49,402 nucleotides of DNA, taken from the NCBI RefSeq assembly GCF_020075705.1, contig NZ_JAIQUM010000043.1, forward strand, positions 1-49,402, read 5' to 3'. The stretch is from Metabacillus rhizolycopersici. Lineage in GTDB: Bacteria; Bacillota; Bacilli; Bacillales; Bacillaceae. Of the stretch, positions 1-8,785 are shown piece by piece; position 1 is the stretch's first letter; every line of letters starts with the position of its first letter. Below the pieces are notes generated by a model. It was not told where the DNA came from. It made no database searches and saw nothing but the letters and a program-made list of their open reading frames with translations. The position numbers were made by a program, and so were the translations under genes.

Positions 1-91
1 TACAGTACCAAAATTACCCTTACTTTCAACTTACATCCATCGCTTTAATGGCTATCTAATACAGATCATAATGAAATCTTAAGAATAAGCG

Positions 92-118
92 AGGAATCCA
101 GAGTTATTCCTTTCTTTA
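92..118 (+). terminator. possible terminator of an upstream gene
   Basis: A short hairpin, AGGAAT with an 8-base loop and ATTCCT, is followed by a T-rich tail. It could end a gene lying left of the window. The rest of 1-180 shows no coding signal. Confidence 0.3.
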
Positions 119-191
119 TAGAGGGAGTATAGTTTAATAAGTTGGGACATACTATGTGAATAATCTTATTTAAATAGTTAGGTGAGATGTA

Positions 192-758
192 TTGAGTGAG
201 GAAAAAATTATAGAACTTATAAAGAAGCAATATCTTATCGTGGATAGAGAAAATGATAAATCCTTTCATTTATGGTATGAGAATATCTTTTTAGGGTGGG
301 AATGGTGGTTAGGTGTAATACTAACCTTTTTACCTTGGTTAATATGGATAAAAGTAAGACCGAAAGAAAGTTCAGATAGGTTGTTATATGTAGGTTTAAT
401 AGTTGTTTTGATTACATGTGGGCTTGATTTTTTAGGAGTAATATTAGGACTATGGTTTTATATTTATAAAGTTATTCCAATAATTCCATCTTTTGCTCCT
501 TATGATTTTTCTATCTTACCTGTTACGGTGTTGTTACTACTTCAATGCAAACAAAATATTTCACCATTCACCAAAGCCATTTTCTTTGCCTTTTTAGGTT
601 CATTTGTAGGAGAGCCTTTATTTAAATGGCTTCATTTTTACCAAGAAATTCATTGGAATAGTTTTTACTCTTTTCCAATTTATTTTGTTATTTATTTAAT
701 TGCTAATTGGGTTAGTAAACGAAACGGATTTGATCCTTTTCTTAAAGGAAATGATTAA
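192..758 (+). CDS. CBO0543-family integral membrane protein
   Basis: This 188-residue protein is mostly hydrophobic. About four to five membrane segments can be seen (near residues 35-50, 65-90, 105-118, 125-145 and 155-172), with conserved-looking Trp, Pro and Tyr residues between them. It resembles the CBO0543 family of small Bacillus/Clostridium membrane proteins, whose function is unknown. The start is TTG at 192, chosen because GGTGAG lies five bases upstream and no in-frame ATG is nearby. The next gene (988-1578) encodes a protein of the same size and pattern, including a shared YKVIP motif, so the two are probably an old duplication. Each is followed by its own hairpin terminator, so they are probably separate transcripts. 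The family assignment is from memory of sequence pattern; no function is inferred. Confidence 0.75.
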   Translation: MSEEKIIELIKKQYLIVDRENDKSFHLWYENIFLGWEWWLGVILTFLPWLIWIKVRPKESSDRLLYVGLIVVLITCGLDFLGVILGLWFYIYKVIPIIPSFAPYDFSILPVTVLLLLQCKQNISPFTKAIFFAFLGSFVGEPLFKWLHFYQEIHWNSFYSFPIYFVIYLIANWVSKRNGFDPFLKGND

Positions 759-811
759 TATAAAAATTTATTTTACTGAACTAACTGGTGCTTTACTTCA
801 ATAAACAACAT

Positions 812-841
812 AAAAGGATCTTCAATCGAAGATCCTTTTTT
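812..841 (+). terminator. intrinsic terminator of the first membrane-protein gene
   Basis: An AAAAGGATCTTC arm pairs with GAAGATCCTTTT across a 4-base loop and runs straight into a T tract. It lies 54 bases after the stop codon. Confidence 0.85.
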
Positions 842-987
842 CATGCCTATAAGAGACTTTATGTAAACTAGATTTGTATACAGTATTCATTAAAATCTTC
901 CGAATAAAAGGCGGAGGGTTAAAATACTAAAAATTACACAAATTAACAATAGCGCAAATTTAAAACATAAAAAAAGAGGCGAATTAA

Positions 988-1578
988 ATGAAGTCTTCTA
1001 TTCCATCAGAACAAAGTAACCGACTTGAAGAGATAAAGAACGCTCAAGAAAAAGTTTTCGATCTTTGGAATGATTATTGGTTCGATTATTCAGCATTAGA
1101 TACATGGCAATTTTGGGTAAATACATTTATTATTATTATTCCATTAATCATTCTTTATTTTTTTATTGATCGCAAAAGAATATTTCTATTAGGTTTTTTT
1201 GGTTTTAACATTCATATATGGTCAGCCTATTTAGATGGAATCGCAACAAGAGCTAATTATCTGGGATATCCATATAAAGTAATTCCTTTATTCCCAATTC
1301 ATTTTGGAATGGATACCTCATTAGTTCCAGTACTATTTATTTTCTTATACCAATGGACAATAATTAAAAAGAAAAATTTCTACCTGTACTCTTTATTATT
1401 AATTGCTTTTATTTCTTTTATTGTTAAACCATTATCTGCTGCACATCATCTTTTTCAACTAAATAAAGGAACCAACTATTTTCACATATTTATGGGATAC
1501 ATCATAATCACTTTAATCTCAAAAGGGATAACGAATCTATTCCTATACCTTCACATTAAAGAAAATCCAACTAATTAA
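988..1578 (+). CDS. CBO0543-family integral membrane protein, paralogue
   Basis: This 196-residue protein begins with a hydrophilic, helical N-terminus of about 40 residues. Five hydrophobic segments follow (roughly 47-62, 64-80, 110-128, 132-150 and 165-185). Length, hydropathy pattern and the YKVIPLFP segment match the upstream gene (YKVIPIIP), so I read the two as paralogues of the CBO0543 family. ATG at 988 is preceded by AAAGAGGCG at a normal distance. No catalytic motif is visible and no function can be given. A remnant of an unrelated coding sequence begins just after its stop. Confidence 0.75.
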   Translation: MKSSIPSEQSNRLEEIKNAQEKVFDLWNDYWFDYSALDTWQFWVNTFIIIIPLIILYFFIDRKRIFLLGFFGFNIHIWSAYLDGIATRANYLGYPYKVIPLFPIHFGMDTSLVPVLFIFLYQWTIIKKKNFYLYSLLLIAFISFIVKPLSAAHHLFQLNKGTNYFHIFMGYIIITLISKGITNLFLYLHIKENPTN

Positions 1579-1582
1579 TATT

Positions 1583-1744
1583 TTTAGTTCTATTGATGGT
1601 AAACATGTGGCACTACCTTCGGCTTTAGAGGTGGCAGTCGGTGAAGGATTTCCTTCATTAGTGTCTTGTGTACCAGGGAAATTAGCCTATTTTGAAGCGG
1701 GGGAGGTATATTGTCCTGCATCAAGGTTTATTTTAAAAAGGTAA
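1583..1744 (+). pseudogene. remnant of a gene 3' end
   Basis: In frame with a TAA at 1742-1744, about 50 codons read as plausible protein (for example KHVALPSALEVAVGEGFPSL and, at the end, SRFILKR). There is no ribosome site and no start that would give a whole gene, and the open frame begins around the preceding gene's stop. I read it as the surviving C-terminal part of a lost gene. I do not recognise the family. The rest of 1745-2050 holds a terminator and another short protein-like stretch near 1943-2005, but no intact gene. Confidence 0.4.
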
Positions 1745-1791
1745 ATTGATGTTGTTGAACCAACAGGTGCGATTGTTCAATAAGCAACATG

Positions 1792-1823
1792 AAAGTATCT
1801 TCTAATTTGGAAGATACTTTTTA
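1792..1823 (+). terminator. intrinsic terminator after the gene remnant
   Basis: AAAGTATCTTC pairs with GAAGATACTTT, followed by TT. The 30 bases before it (GGTG-n-TTCAATAAGCAACAT) closely match the bases before the terminator at 812, so the two 3' ends are related copies. Confidence 0.75.
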
Positions 1824-2051
1824 TGGTGACGATAATACCTGATTATGTGAACTAATTTGTATAAAGTATTTATATGATACATGCTAGGTGTTATTTGTTT
1901 CTTACTCAACATATCCTGAATTGTTAAAACTTATGTTATTTAGTTCGGACAAGATAAAAACGGATATTACAAAGATGCTGTGCTGTTGTTACCATTTTTT
2001 CAATGTAGCTCCTAGTATGACTCATGGATAAATGAAACGATCTTCAACTTA

Positions 2052-2088
2052 AGTAAAAAAACAAACAAGTTAACTATCTTGTTTGTTT
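2052..2088 (-). terminator. terminator overlapping the end of the first ATP-grasp gene
   Basis: Read leftwards, AAACAAACAAG pairs with CTTGTTTGTTT and is followed by a T run (A run at 2053-2059 on the plus strand). The stem spans the stop codon at 2070-2072. Confidence 0.75.
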
Positions 2089-3188
2089 AATTTCATAACT
2101 TTTTGATTGTATTTTTCTAATAAATATCCTGCATAGGCAATGGGAGTATGGTGAATATTTTTCCATAGTGTGAAAAGCTCTTTTCGTTTCTCAAATGAAC
2201 CATATTTTCCTCTTAGATTACACTCGATAAAATAAGGTTTTCCTTCTTCTGTTATTCCAATATCAAGACCCAAATCTGCTATGTTTGGCCAGGTTTTTTC
2301 TAAGGCGGATGCAACATCAAGGGCTAAAGTATGAACTTTTTGTTCCACTTCAGGGTACGAAAGATTGCTAGCTAAAAGAAACTGTCGCAAATCGCCAAAT
2401 TCTCCTCCACTTCCTACGTTTGTAATGAGTTGATTTTTCGGAGCTAACTTAGCTGCTGTTCCAGTAATAGCCCAATGACCCGTCGAATTCTTCTGAATAA
2501 TTACTCGTAAATCAAATGGTCTATTTTTGTAAGTTGCCAAAGGTATCTTTTCTTGAATAATAAATTGCCGATGCTGGAAAAGACGCTCTATCCTTATTTT
2601 TTCTAGATTTGTAAATTCTGACTTTCCCCAACCTTTGTTATTCGCTGATTTTTCATAGATAAACCATCCAAGTTTTTTGTGTCTTTCTAAATATAAAATT
2701 CCTTTTCCTACACTGCTGTAGCAGGGCTTGATAAATAGACAATCAAATTGATCCATCAGCTTTCGTAAATTTTTTTTAGAACCAAAAAGCGTTTGTGGAA
2801 GATGCATAGCGATATGCGATTCTTTTTCTAGCAATTGATTTACGTAATATTTGCTATTACTTATCGGAGTGACGTTAAATACATATGATCCATTTTCGAT
2901 GAAATAGTTAAGTATTTCACGTGTTTTCTTATTCCGTAAGCTGCTTCGATTGTAAATCACTTTTGGAAGACAGGCTGTGCTCTCAGAATAAGAATCATTT
3001 GATAAATTCATTGTTAACATCTTAACATCCTTGGAATCTAGAAAGCCATTTGCTGTAAAAAAACAAATCGATAAACCTAACGTATTCGCTGCCAATTCAA
3101 ATTGCTGATAAGAAGATGAGACACTCCCTTTTTTAACAGACTCATAATGGTCACGGGGAATAAAAATTCCAATTAAATTATCATTCAT
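2070..3188 (-). CDS. YheC-type ATP-grasp protein (spore-coat associated family)
   Basis: This 372-residue protein belongs to the YheC/YheD ATP-grasp family (Pfam ATPgrasp_YheCD). Residues 1-110 form the N-terminal domain. The ATP-grasp fold follows, with a nucleotide-binding strand and loop at about 152 (FIKPCYSSVGKGIL), the PFDLRVIIQK strand, and the metal-binding segment near the C-terminus (LDIGITEEGKPYFIECN), where Asp, Glu and Asn are all present. Family members make carboxylate-amine ligations through acyl phosphates; the substrate of the YheC/YheD branch is unknown. B. subtilis YheD is known as a forespore-localised coat-associated protein. ATG at 3188 has GGAG eight bases upstream. 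It diverges from the YheD-type gene at 3323, which suggests paired expression. The fold and metal residues are seen; a spore role is inferred. Confidence 0.85.
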   Translation of the reverse strand: MNDNLIGIFIPRDHYESVKKGSVSSSYQQFELAANTLGLSICFFTANGFLDSKDVKMLTMNLSNDSYSESTACLPKVIYNRSSLRNKKTREILNYFIENGSYVFNVTPISNSKYYVNQLLEKESHIAMHLPQTLFGSKKNLRKLMDQFDCLFIKPCYSSVGKGILYLERHKKLGWFIYEKSANNKGWGKSEFTNLEKIRIERLFQHRQFIIQEKIPLATYKNRPFDLRVIIQKNSTGHWAITGTAAKLAPKNQLITNVGSGGEFGDLRQFLLASNLSYPEVEQKVHTLALDVASALEKTWPNIADLGLDIGITEEGKPYFIECNLRGKYGSFEKRKELFTLWKNIHHTPIAYAGYLLEKYNQKVMKLNKQDS

Positions 3189-3322
3189 ACGACAAGCTCC
3201 ATTCTAGTATTTGTTCATGAACTATTAAAAAACGCCATTGTCATTCGATGGCAATTAGTACAAACACCTATTTTTTAAAATTGAATAACTTAAAGATAGA
3301 ACTGGAAAAGGATGAGTGGCTT

Positions 3323-4672
3323 ATGTTAAAAAAAGTGACTGTTGTTCGGAATGAAAATAATCGTAATACACTTACAATCCATCCTGCAAAGGCAAAAGAA
3401 TTAAATGTGAAGCAAGGGCAAAGAACGAATATTTGCTTCGGAATAAAAAAAGTGGAAGTGACCATTGAGCTTGCAGATCAAAAGGATTCACAAACAGTAT
3501 TGTTGTCTTCAGATACAATGACAAAAATTCATCTACCGATAAATAGTTTATTCGATCTTAAGGTAAGTGGTACCGACCTGCTCATCGGTCCTTTTCTAGG
3601 AATATTGGCAACCAATACGGATGAACAGCTTGAGAAAAAATTACAAAAGTTATCCGTATATGGACAACAATACAATTCATTTAGAGGTGCTTTAATCGCT
3701 TTTTCATTAGAAGGAATTCAGATGAAGAATCAGACAATATCTGGCTTTATCTATAATCCAAAATCGGGTATGTGGGTTAAGGGAATCTATTCGTATCCGG
3801 CCGCGATTTATCGGAAAATCCCATTAACAGATGCTCTAAAAAAACATTTGATGCAACATATTGGTCCTACCATTTTTAATTCAGTGTACTTTACAAAATG
3901 GGATATGTATCAATGGCTTCAGAATAATAAACAAGTAAAGGACTATTTGCCAAAAACGATTTTGTATAAGGAACCAAAAGATGTTATGACTGAGCTAAAA
4001 AGTCAATCCTCCATTATTGTAAAGCCACTAAATGGACTAAAGGGCAGAGGAATAAAAGAATTTTCTAAAAAAGGTGATACTTATTTTGTACGGTTTCGGG
4101 AAAAGGAACAAAATAATGTTCTTACTTTTAATGAAACGTCTTTGATCCGCTACTTATTCGAAACGTTAGTAGAAAATGAGTATATTTTACAGCAACGACT
4201 TAATTTAGTCTTCGAAAAGGAACGAGTGATTGATTTTAGATTGTTTGTTTCAAAAAATGAACAAGGCGAATGGGTATGCCTTGGCTGGGTTGCGCGACAT
4301 GGTGCTCCCAAAAGCGTTGTAAGTAACCGTTCAAGTGGTGGGAAAATTCGACCAGGGAATGAAACATTACAAAAATTGTTTCAATTAGATAAAAAAAGTT
4401 TAATGTATTGGCGAAAAGACTTATTCAAAATTGCATGTGAAGCGTCAAAAGCAATTGAGAATGAAGATCGGAACTTTGGCTTTTTTGCGATAGATATGGC
4501 AATAGATTCGAACGGAGATTTTTGGATCATGGAAATGAATCATCGAAGTCCAAATGATAATTTGCCTTTATATCTTAAAGACTTAAAAACCTATACAAAC
4601 ATAAAAGTAAATAAGATGCTTTATCTTAGGTATTTAGCCGGTTTTAATGAGGATGATAGTAGAACTACTTAA
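3323..4672 (+). CDS. YheD-type ATP-grasp protein
   Basis: This 449-residue protein is of the longer YheD type. Residues 1-130 form an N-terminal beta-rich domain (with LLIGPFLGILA at its end), a linker region follows, and the C-terminal half is the ATP-grasp domain. Visible motifs are IVKPLNGLKGRGI, VIDFRLFVSK and the metal site DSNGDFWIMEMN, with Glu and Asn intact. An open frame extends to ATG 3248, but no ribosome site precedes that codon. AAAGGA about ten bases before ATG 3323, together with homology to the paralogues (which start MLKKVTVV-like), supports the inner start. The gene diverges from a YheC-type gene and is followed 170 bases later by the double ATP-grasp gene. It is probably an active ligase of unknown substrate. 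Confidence 0.85.
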   Translation: MLKKVTVVRNENNRNTLTIHPAKAKELNVKQGQRTNICFGIKKVEVTIELADQKDSQTVLLSSDTMTKIHLPINSLFDLKVSGTDLLIGPFLGILATNTDEQLEKKLQKLSVYGQQYNSFRGALIAFSLEGIQMKNQTISGFIYNPKSGMWVKGIYSYPAAIYRKIPLTDALKKHLMQHIGPTIFNSVYFTKWDMYQWLQNNKQVKDYLPKTILYKEPKDVMTELKSQSSIIVKPLNGLKGRGIKEFSKKGDTYFVRFREKEQNNVLTFNETSLIRYLFETLVENEYILQQRLNLVFEKERVIDFRLFVSKNEQGEWVCLGWVARHGAPKSVVSNRSSGGKIRPGNETLQKLFQLDKKSLMYWRKDLFKIACEASKAIENEDRNFGFFAIDMAIDSNGDFWIMEMNHRSPNDNLPLYLKDLKTYTNIKVNKMLYLRYLAGFNEDDSRTT

Positions 4673-4843
4673 GAAAGAGGTCGTATTGATTACGCTTAAC
4701 AAGTGATTTGAAGTTTAATAGCAAGGCCAAAAGATGTATGAATGACAGGGAGAGCACAAGTTCACATTAGCGTCTTACATCTAGAGCCTGATTAGGTCGC
4801 TTATACGATTCAAAAAAACTCCTAATTATGGAGCTGAGAACAA

Positions 4844-7096
4844 ATGCAAACCATCGTATTTATTGGTTGTTATAAATCTGGAACAAGCAGGGAAGCACTA
4901 AGAATTGCAAATGAGATGGGATATTTCACCGTATTATTTACCGATCGCACGAAGTATTTGGAACAAAGGGAAGAATTTTATGATGTTCATCAGATGATTT
5001 ATAAAGCGGATTTGCTAAATAAAGAAAGTCTTTTACAACATATACAAGAACTAATGATTCAAGGGAAACAAGTGAAGGCTTGTCTCAGTTTAATTGATCC
5101 ATTTGTTTCAATGGCTGCAACTTTATCAGAAGAGCTTGGTCTCGTTAGCTTGTCAAAAGACGCCCTCTATAAAATGGAAAATAAAACAAGGTTTCGCAAG
5201 GAATTAAACGAGTTACCATGTACACCTTTTTTTACAATCTTTGAGCAAGGGAATTCAATTAAACAATTTACTAAAAGAATAAAGGAATATTTGCCGTTAG
5301 TATTAAAGTTACCAGAATCAAACGGATCGAAGGATGTGCTTTTAGCTAAAAATAGTAGTGAATTAACGAAAGGATTAACTTATTTAAACAAAAAGAATGG
5401 AAAGTTTCCTATTTTAATAGAAGAATACATTGAAGGTCCTCAATACTTAGTTGAAGTGCTAGCATACAAGAGTAAGGTAACAATTGTAGCGGTTTTAGAA
5501 CAAGAAATTATCCCTAAAAAGCGATTTATCGTAACTGGATACCATTTTCCAGCACAATTAAGTTCAAATTACTATACTGATTTGGAAGATGTTGTTTTCA
5601 ACATAGTTAGTAAGTTAGGATTGACAAATGGATCATGCCATTTGGAATTGCGGTTATCAAAAGGTATATGGAAGCTAATTGAGATAAATCCACGAATTTC
5701 TGGTGGAGCAATGAATCAAATCATTCTACATGGTACAGGAATTAATTTGATTAGAGAGACGATAAAACTTAATTTAGGGTTAGAACCTTCGTTAGAAAAA
5801 ATCATCAGTCAATATGTTTATACTCATTATGTAACGGTTGAAAAGAGTGGGATTTTACAAAAAGTCACTGGCAAAAATAGAGCAAAAGGACACTCTGGCG
5901 TTCAAGAGGTATTTATTAAACCGAAAAAAGGAAGTATTTTAACACCACCTTTGTCGATGGGGGATCGATATGCCTATATCCTAGCAACCTCAACAACTCA
6001 AGAAAATGCTAAGGAAATAGCAATCAATGCCGCAAAAGAAATCCAATTTGTATTACGTCCATTCTTCAAAGGAGAAAGTAAGCCAGTCATTGGGATGCTG
6101 TATTCTCGAAAAGACCCTTCAATTGTAAAAAAGGCATTTGCTTATGCAACGGTAGCAAAAATGGAAGATATTGATTTTTATTATTTTACGTATGGATCGG
6201 TAGATGTTGAAAAAGGAAAAATTTATGGCTGGGTCCATGAAAAAGGTAATTGGATACTTGAGCAAAGAGACTTTCCAGATGTAATTATTAATAACAGCTC
6301 TCCAAAAAATCGAAATCAATCATATATAAAGAAAAAATTAAAAGAGGAATGTATCTTCACAAGTTCGCCAGTAGGTACTAAGATGAAGGTTTATAAAAAA
6401 ATAGTAAGCGGGAAACTATTTTCAGATTTTGTCCTTCCATCTAGAATACTAAAGAATAGTAATGAAGTGCTTTCATTTTTCAAAACAAACAAGCGACTTG
6501 TCATTAAGCCGATATCAGGTAGTAGAGGTAGGGGCATCGTATTTGTCGAGAAACTACCTAATGATCGCTTTCGTGTAATGAATGGTCGTGATGTTATTAC
6601 TCTTTCAATGGAAGATTTTATTTCCTACATCGAAGATTTAATAGCAAGTAGTAGTTATTTGGTACAACCGTATATTGAGTGTAAAACAAAGGCTGGTTTA
6701 CCATATGATTTACGGTTGCATGTGCAAAAAAATAGACTTGGTGAATGGGAGAATACCCTAATTTATCCGCGAATTAGTGGTAATAACAAATTGGTCAGTA
6801 ATGTAAGTAGTGGTGGCTATCGAGGAGAATTGATCCCTTTTTTAAAAGAAGAATTCGGAAATCAGTATGTTAATATGCAAAGATATTTGGAGTATTTTTC
6901 CTTATCTTTCACAAAACACTTTGAAAGTCTTTACGAAAATGATTTTGATGAATTAGGAATCGATATCGGAATCGATGAAAACGACAAACTATGGATTTAT
7001 GAAGTCAACTGGCGTCCAGGTTCGAAGCATAGGGAATTCGAAGTCGCTAAAAAATTAATCCCATACGCTGTTTTTCTAGTAAACAATGACAAATAA
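4844..7096 (+). CDS. fusion of two ATP-grasp domains (PurK/carbamoyl-phosphate-synthase-like plus YheC/YheD-like)
   Basis: This 750-residue protein joins two ligase modules. Residues 1-110 are a Rossmann-like pre-ATP-grasp domain. Residues 110-320 form a biotin-carboxylase/CarB-type ATP-grasp domain ending in the classical metal site LIEINPRISGG, and 320-410 look like its C-terminal subdomain. Residues 410-520 resemble the N-terminal domain of YheC, and 520-750 are a YheC/YheD ATP-grasp with KPISGSRGRGI, PYDLRLHVQKN and DENDKLWIYEVN. Both sites keep their Glu and Asn ligands, so both should bind ATP and Mg. A two-module ligase of this kind could join two different building blocks in sequence. 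ATG 4844 has GGAG 12 bases upstream. The nearest described relatives are amino-acid ligases, but the substrate here is unknown. Confidence 0.85.
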   Translation: MQTIVFIGCYKSGTSREALRIANEMGYFTVLFTDRTKYLEQREEFYDVHQMIYKADLLNKESLLQHIQELMIQGKQVKACLSLIDPFVSMAATLSEELGLVSLSKDALYKMENKTRFRKELNELPCTPFFTIFEQGNSIKQFTKRIKEYLPLVLKLPESNGSKDVLLAKNSSELTKGLTYLNKKNGKFPILIEEYIEGPQYLVEVLAYKSKVTIVAVLEQEIIPKKRFIVTGYHFPAQLSSNYYTDLEDVVFNIVSKLGLTNGSCHLELRLSKGIWKLIEINPRISGGAMNQIILHGTGINLIRETIKLNLGLEPSLEKIISQYVYTHYVTVEKSGILQKVTGKNRAKGHSGVQEVFIKPKKGSILTPPLSMGDRYAYILATSTTQENAKEIAINAAKEIQFVLRPFFKGESKPVIGMLYSRKDPSIVKKAFAYATVAKMEDIDFYYFTYGSVDVEKGKIYGWVHEKGNWILEQRDFPDVIINNSSPKNRNQSYIKKKLKEECIFTSSPVGTKMKVYKKIVSGKLFSDFVLPSRILKNSNEVLSFFKTNKRLVIKPISGSRGRGIVFVEKLPNDRFRVMNGRDVITLSMEDFISYIEDLIASSSYLVQPYIECKTKAGLPYDLRLHVQKNRLGEWENTLIYPRISGNNKLVSNVSSGGYRGELIPFLKEEFGNQYVNMQRYLEYFSLSFTKHFESLYENDFDELGIDIGIDENDKLWIYEVNWRPGSKHREFEVAKKLIPYAVFLVNNDK

Positions 7097-7148
7097 AAGG
7101 CTTACAGCTGTTAGCCACATAATCATTGCTGGAATTATTAGGTTTAAT

Positions 7149-7227
7149 CCCATTCTTGACGGCAGTAAACCCTACCTAAAGATGCAAGAGAAACAAAGGG
7201 GATAGGTGGGGGAAACTGCCCATCAAG
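7149..7227. repeat. structured palindromic repeat, copy 1
   Basis: This noncoding element starts CCCATTCTTGACGGCAGTAA. It has nested inverted repeats: GGCAGT with ACTGCC, and CCTACCT with AGGTGGG. Copies 2 (11392) and 3 (40608) share its layout, and a fourth, diverged copy (48564) sits just before a TnpB-like gene. It is probably an orphan end or non-autonomous derivative of an IS200/IS605-type element. It lies between the convergent genes at 4844 and 7289. Confidence 0.65.
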
Positions 7228-7288
7228 TTTTTGCTGCCAGTGGGGAAAATGATGGAAATCGTGTACATTAGATGTGGCTTACGCTATT

Positions 7289-8635
7289 TTAGGACTTATC
7301 TTTAGTCTTTTCCATCGCAAGTTTTTTAGCATATAAGATGTTTTTTAATTTTGCTTGATATAAAAGTTCCTTCTTATTTGCTTTTACAGCAATGTAATGA
7401 TCGGGATTTTGATTGTTCATTTCAATAATCCAAATTTTCCCTGACTTATCTATTCCGACATCGAAACCAATGTTTCCACAATGATAACCATTGGCTTCGA
7501 CAATAGAGAGGGCTCTTAAGGCCATAGCATTCATATTTACAAACAGGCTTTTGATTTCACGTGAAGATAAATGAAAAACGGATTGTAACGTTTTAACCCC
7601 AAGTTCAGCCTTTCCCCCTGCAGTTATGTTACTAACAATACTATTAGAAGGCCCATACCTAGCAATAATACCAATATTCTCCCATTTTCCTATTTCATTT
7701 TTAACCATCATCATGCGAAAATCAATAATCCGATGGTCATAAGTAAATAAATCAATTGATTGTTGAATAAGGTATTGTCCACTTTGTAGCTTATACGTAA
7801 GGAATTTGCTAAGTTTTCTCCAGGTTTTGAACGTTTTGATTCTTTTTCTTCTTCGACCAAAATGAACGGATATCCGATCAGAGGTAAGAGATAATTTGCA
7901 TACATATTTACCTAATCTCCCGTTAATCGGTTTTATATAGATTGATTGATGTCGTTTTAGCATCTGTTTAACATCTAACGGCTTGATATACAGTTGCGTA
8001 TTAGGTAAATTTTCATGCATGCTTTTTTCCAACATTTGAAACATTGTCCATTTATCAAAATTAGGAAAATTAAAGATTCTTTTTCCGAGAATTTCATGAA
8101 ATTGCTTCATATTCTGTTGAAAGGTAATCCAGTTTTCGCTTAGGCTGGTTTCTACAATTGAAAAAACTGAACTAGGGAAAGGAAAGGAGCCAATTTCCCA
8201 GTTTTTTTTCCGTGGGAGGTAGATAAGCCCCTTTATTGTTTGTTTTTTTTGATCGATTCCATCTAATGAAAAAGCAATAAGTGTTCCCCCAATTTTGTCA
8301 TAATATTTTACATAGCTATTGAGAGATGGGACTAATTCTAGTAATTGTGTATTGGTCACAGAGGCTAGTATTCCAATAAATGGACCGATTATCATGTCAC
8401 CACCATGAAACCGAATATCATATGATGATGTTGTCGGTATGAATAATAATTTTAAGATATTATCTGATATTAATAATTGATGTTCATTAATAGAATCTGA
8501 GAAAGAAACGGTTACATTAGCTGTACGGATGCCATATACAACATTGATATTTTTGGATTCCTTCATCAAACTTTTATTTTTTGGATGTAATTTTACATGA
8601 TTAGTACTACCCTTATCTTGAATGATGCTAAACAT
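7289..8635 (-). CDS. YheD-type ATP-grasp protein
   Basis: This 448-residue protein has the long YheD layout: an N-terminal beta-rich domain to about residue 115 (MIIGPFIGILA), a middle domain, and a C-terminal ATP-grasp fold. The loop that normally reads KGRGI is altered (KPINGRLGKYVC), so the Gly-rich turn is weaker than in its paralogues. The metal site DKSGKIWIIEMN is intact. ATG 8635 has GGAGG close upstream, which supports the start. A sequence matching the sigma-K -10 consensus (CATATAATA, 8660-8668) lies 25 bases upstream, which would place the gene in late mother-cell expression. It diverges from the Mur ligase gene. The substrate is unknown. Confidence 0.85.
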   Translation of the reverse strand: MFSIIQDKGSTNHVKLHPKNKSLMKESKNINVVYGIRTANVTVSFSDSINEHQLLISDNILKLLFIPTTSSYDIRFHGGDMIIGPFIGILASVTNTQLLELVPSLNSYVKYYDKIGGTLIAFSLDGIDQKKQTIKGLIYLPRKKNWEIGSFPFPSSVFSIVETSLSENWITFQQNMKQFHEILGKRIFNFPNFDKWTMFQMLEKSMHENLPNTQLYIKPLDVKQMLKRHQSIYIKPINGRLGKYVCKLSLTSDRISVHFGRRRKRIKTFKTWRKLSKFLTYKLQSGQYLIQQSIDLFTYDHRIIDFRMMMVKNEIGKWENIGIIARYGPSNSIVSNITAGGKAELGVKTLQSVFHLSSREIKSLFVNMNAMALRALSIVEANGYHCGNIGFDVGIDKSGKIWIIEMNNQNPDHYIAVKANKKELLYQAKLKNILYAKKLAMEKTKDKS

Positions 8636-8659
8636 ACATACCCTCCAATCACTTACAAT

Positions 8660-8668
8660 TATTATATG
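8660..8668 (-). promoter_or_regulatory. possible sigma-K -10 element
   Basis: CATATAATA on the minus strand fits CATAnnnTA exactly. A CAC that could act as the -35 lies about 14 bases upstream, shorter than the usual 16-17, so the call is weak. Confidence 0.3.
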
Positions 8669-8785
8669 GTAAAGGGGGAAAAGTGCTTGGTCAGATAGAA
8701 AAAAACGCTAAAACTGTGTAATTGTCGAAACAATTATAGAAATAGATAATAGACTGATAGTAAAAAATGTGAGAGTGTGTGAAAA

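Noticed and set aside
3248..3322. N-terminal extension of the YheD-type gene
   Set aside because: No ribosome site at ATG 3248; ATG 3323 has one and fits the paralogues.
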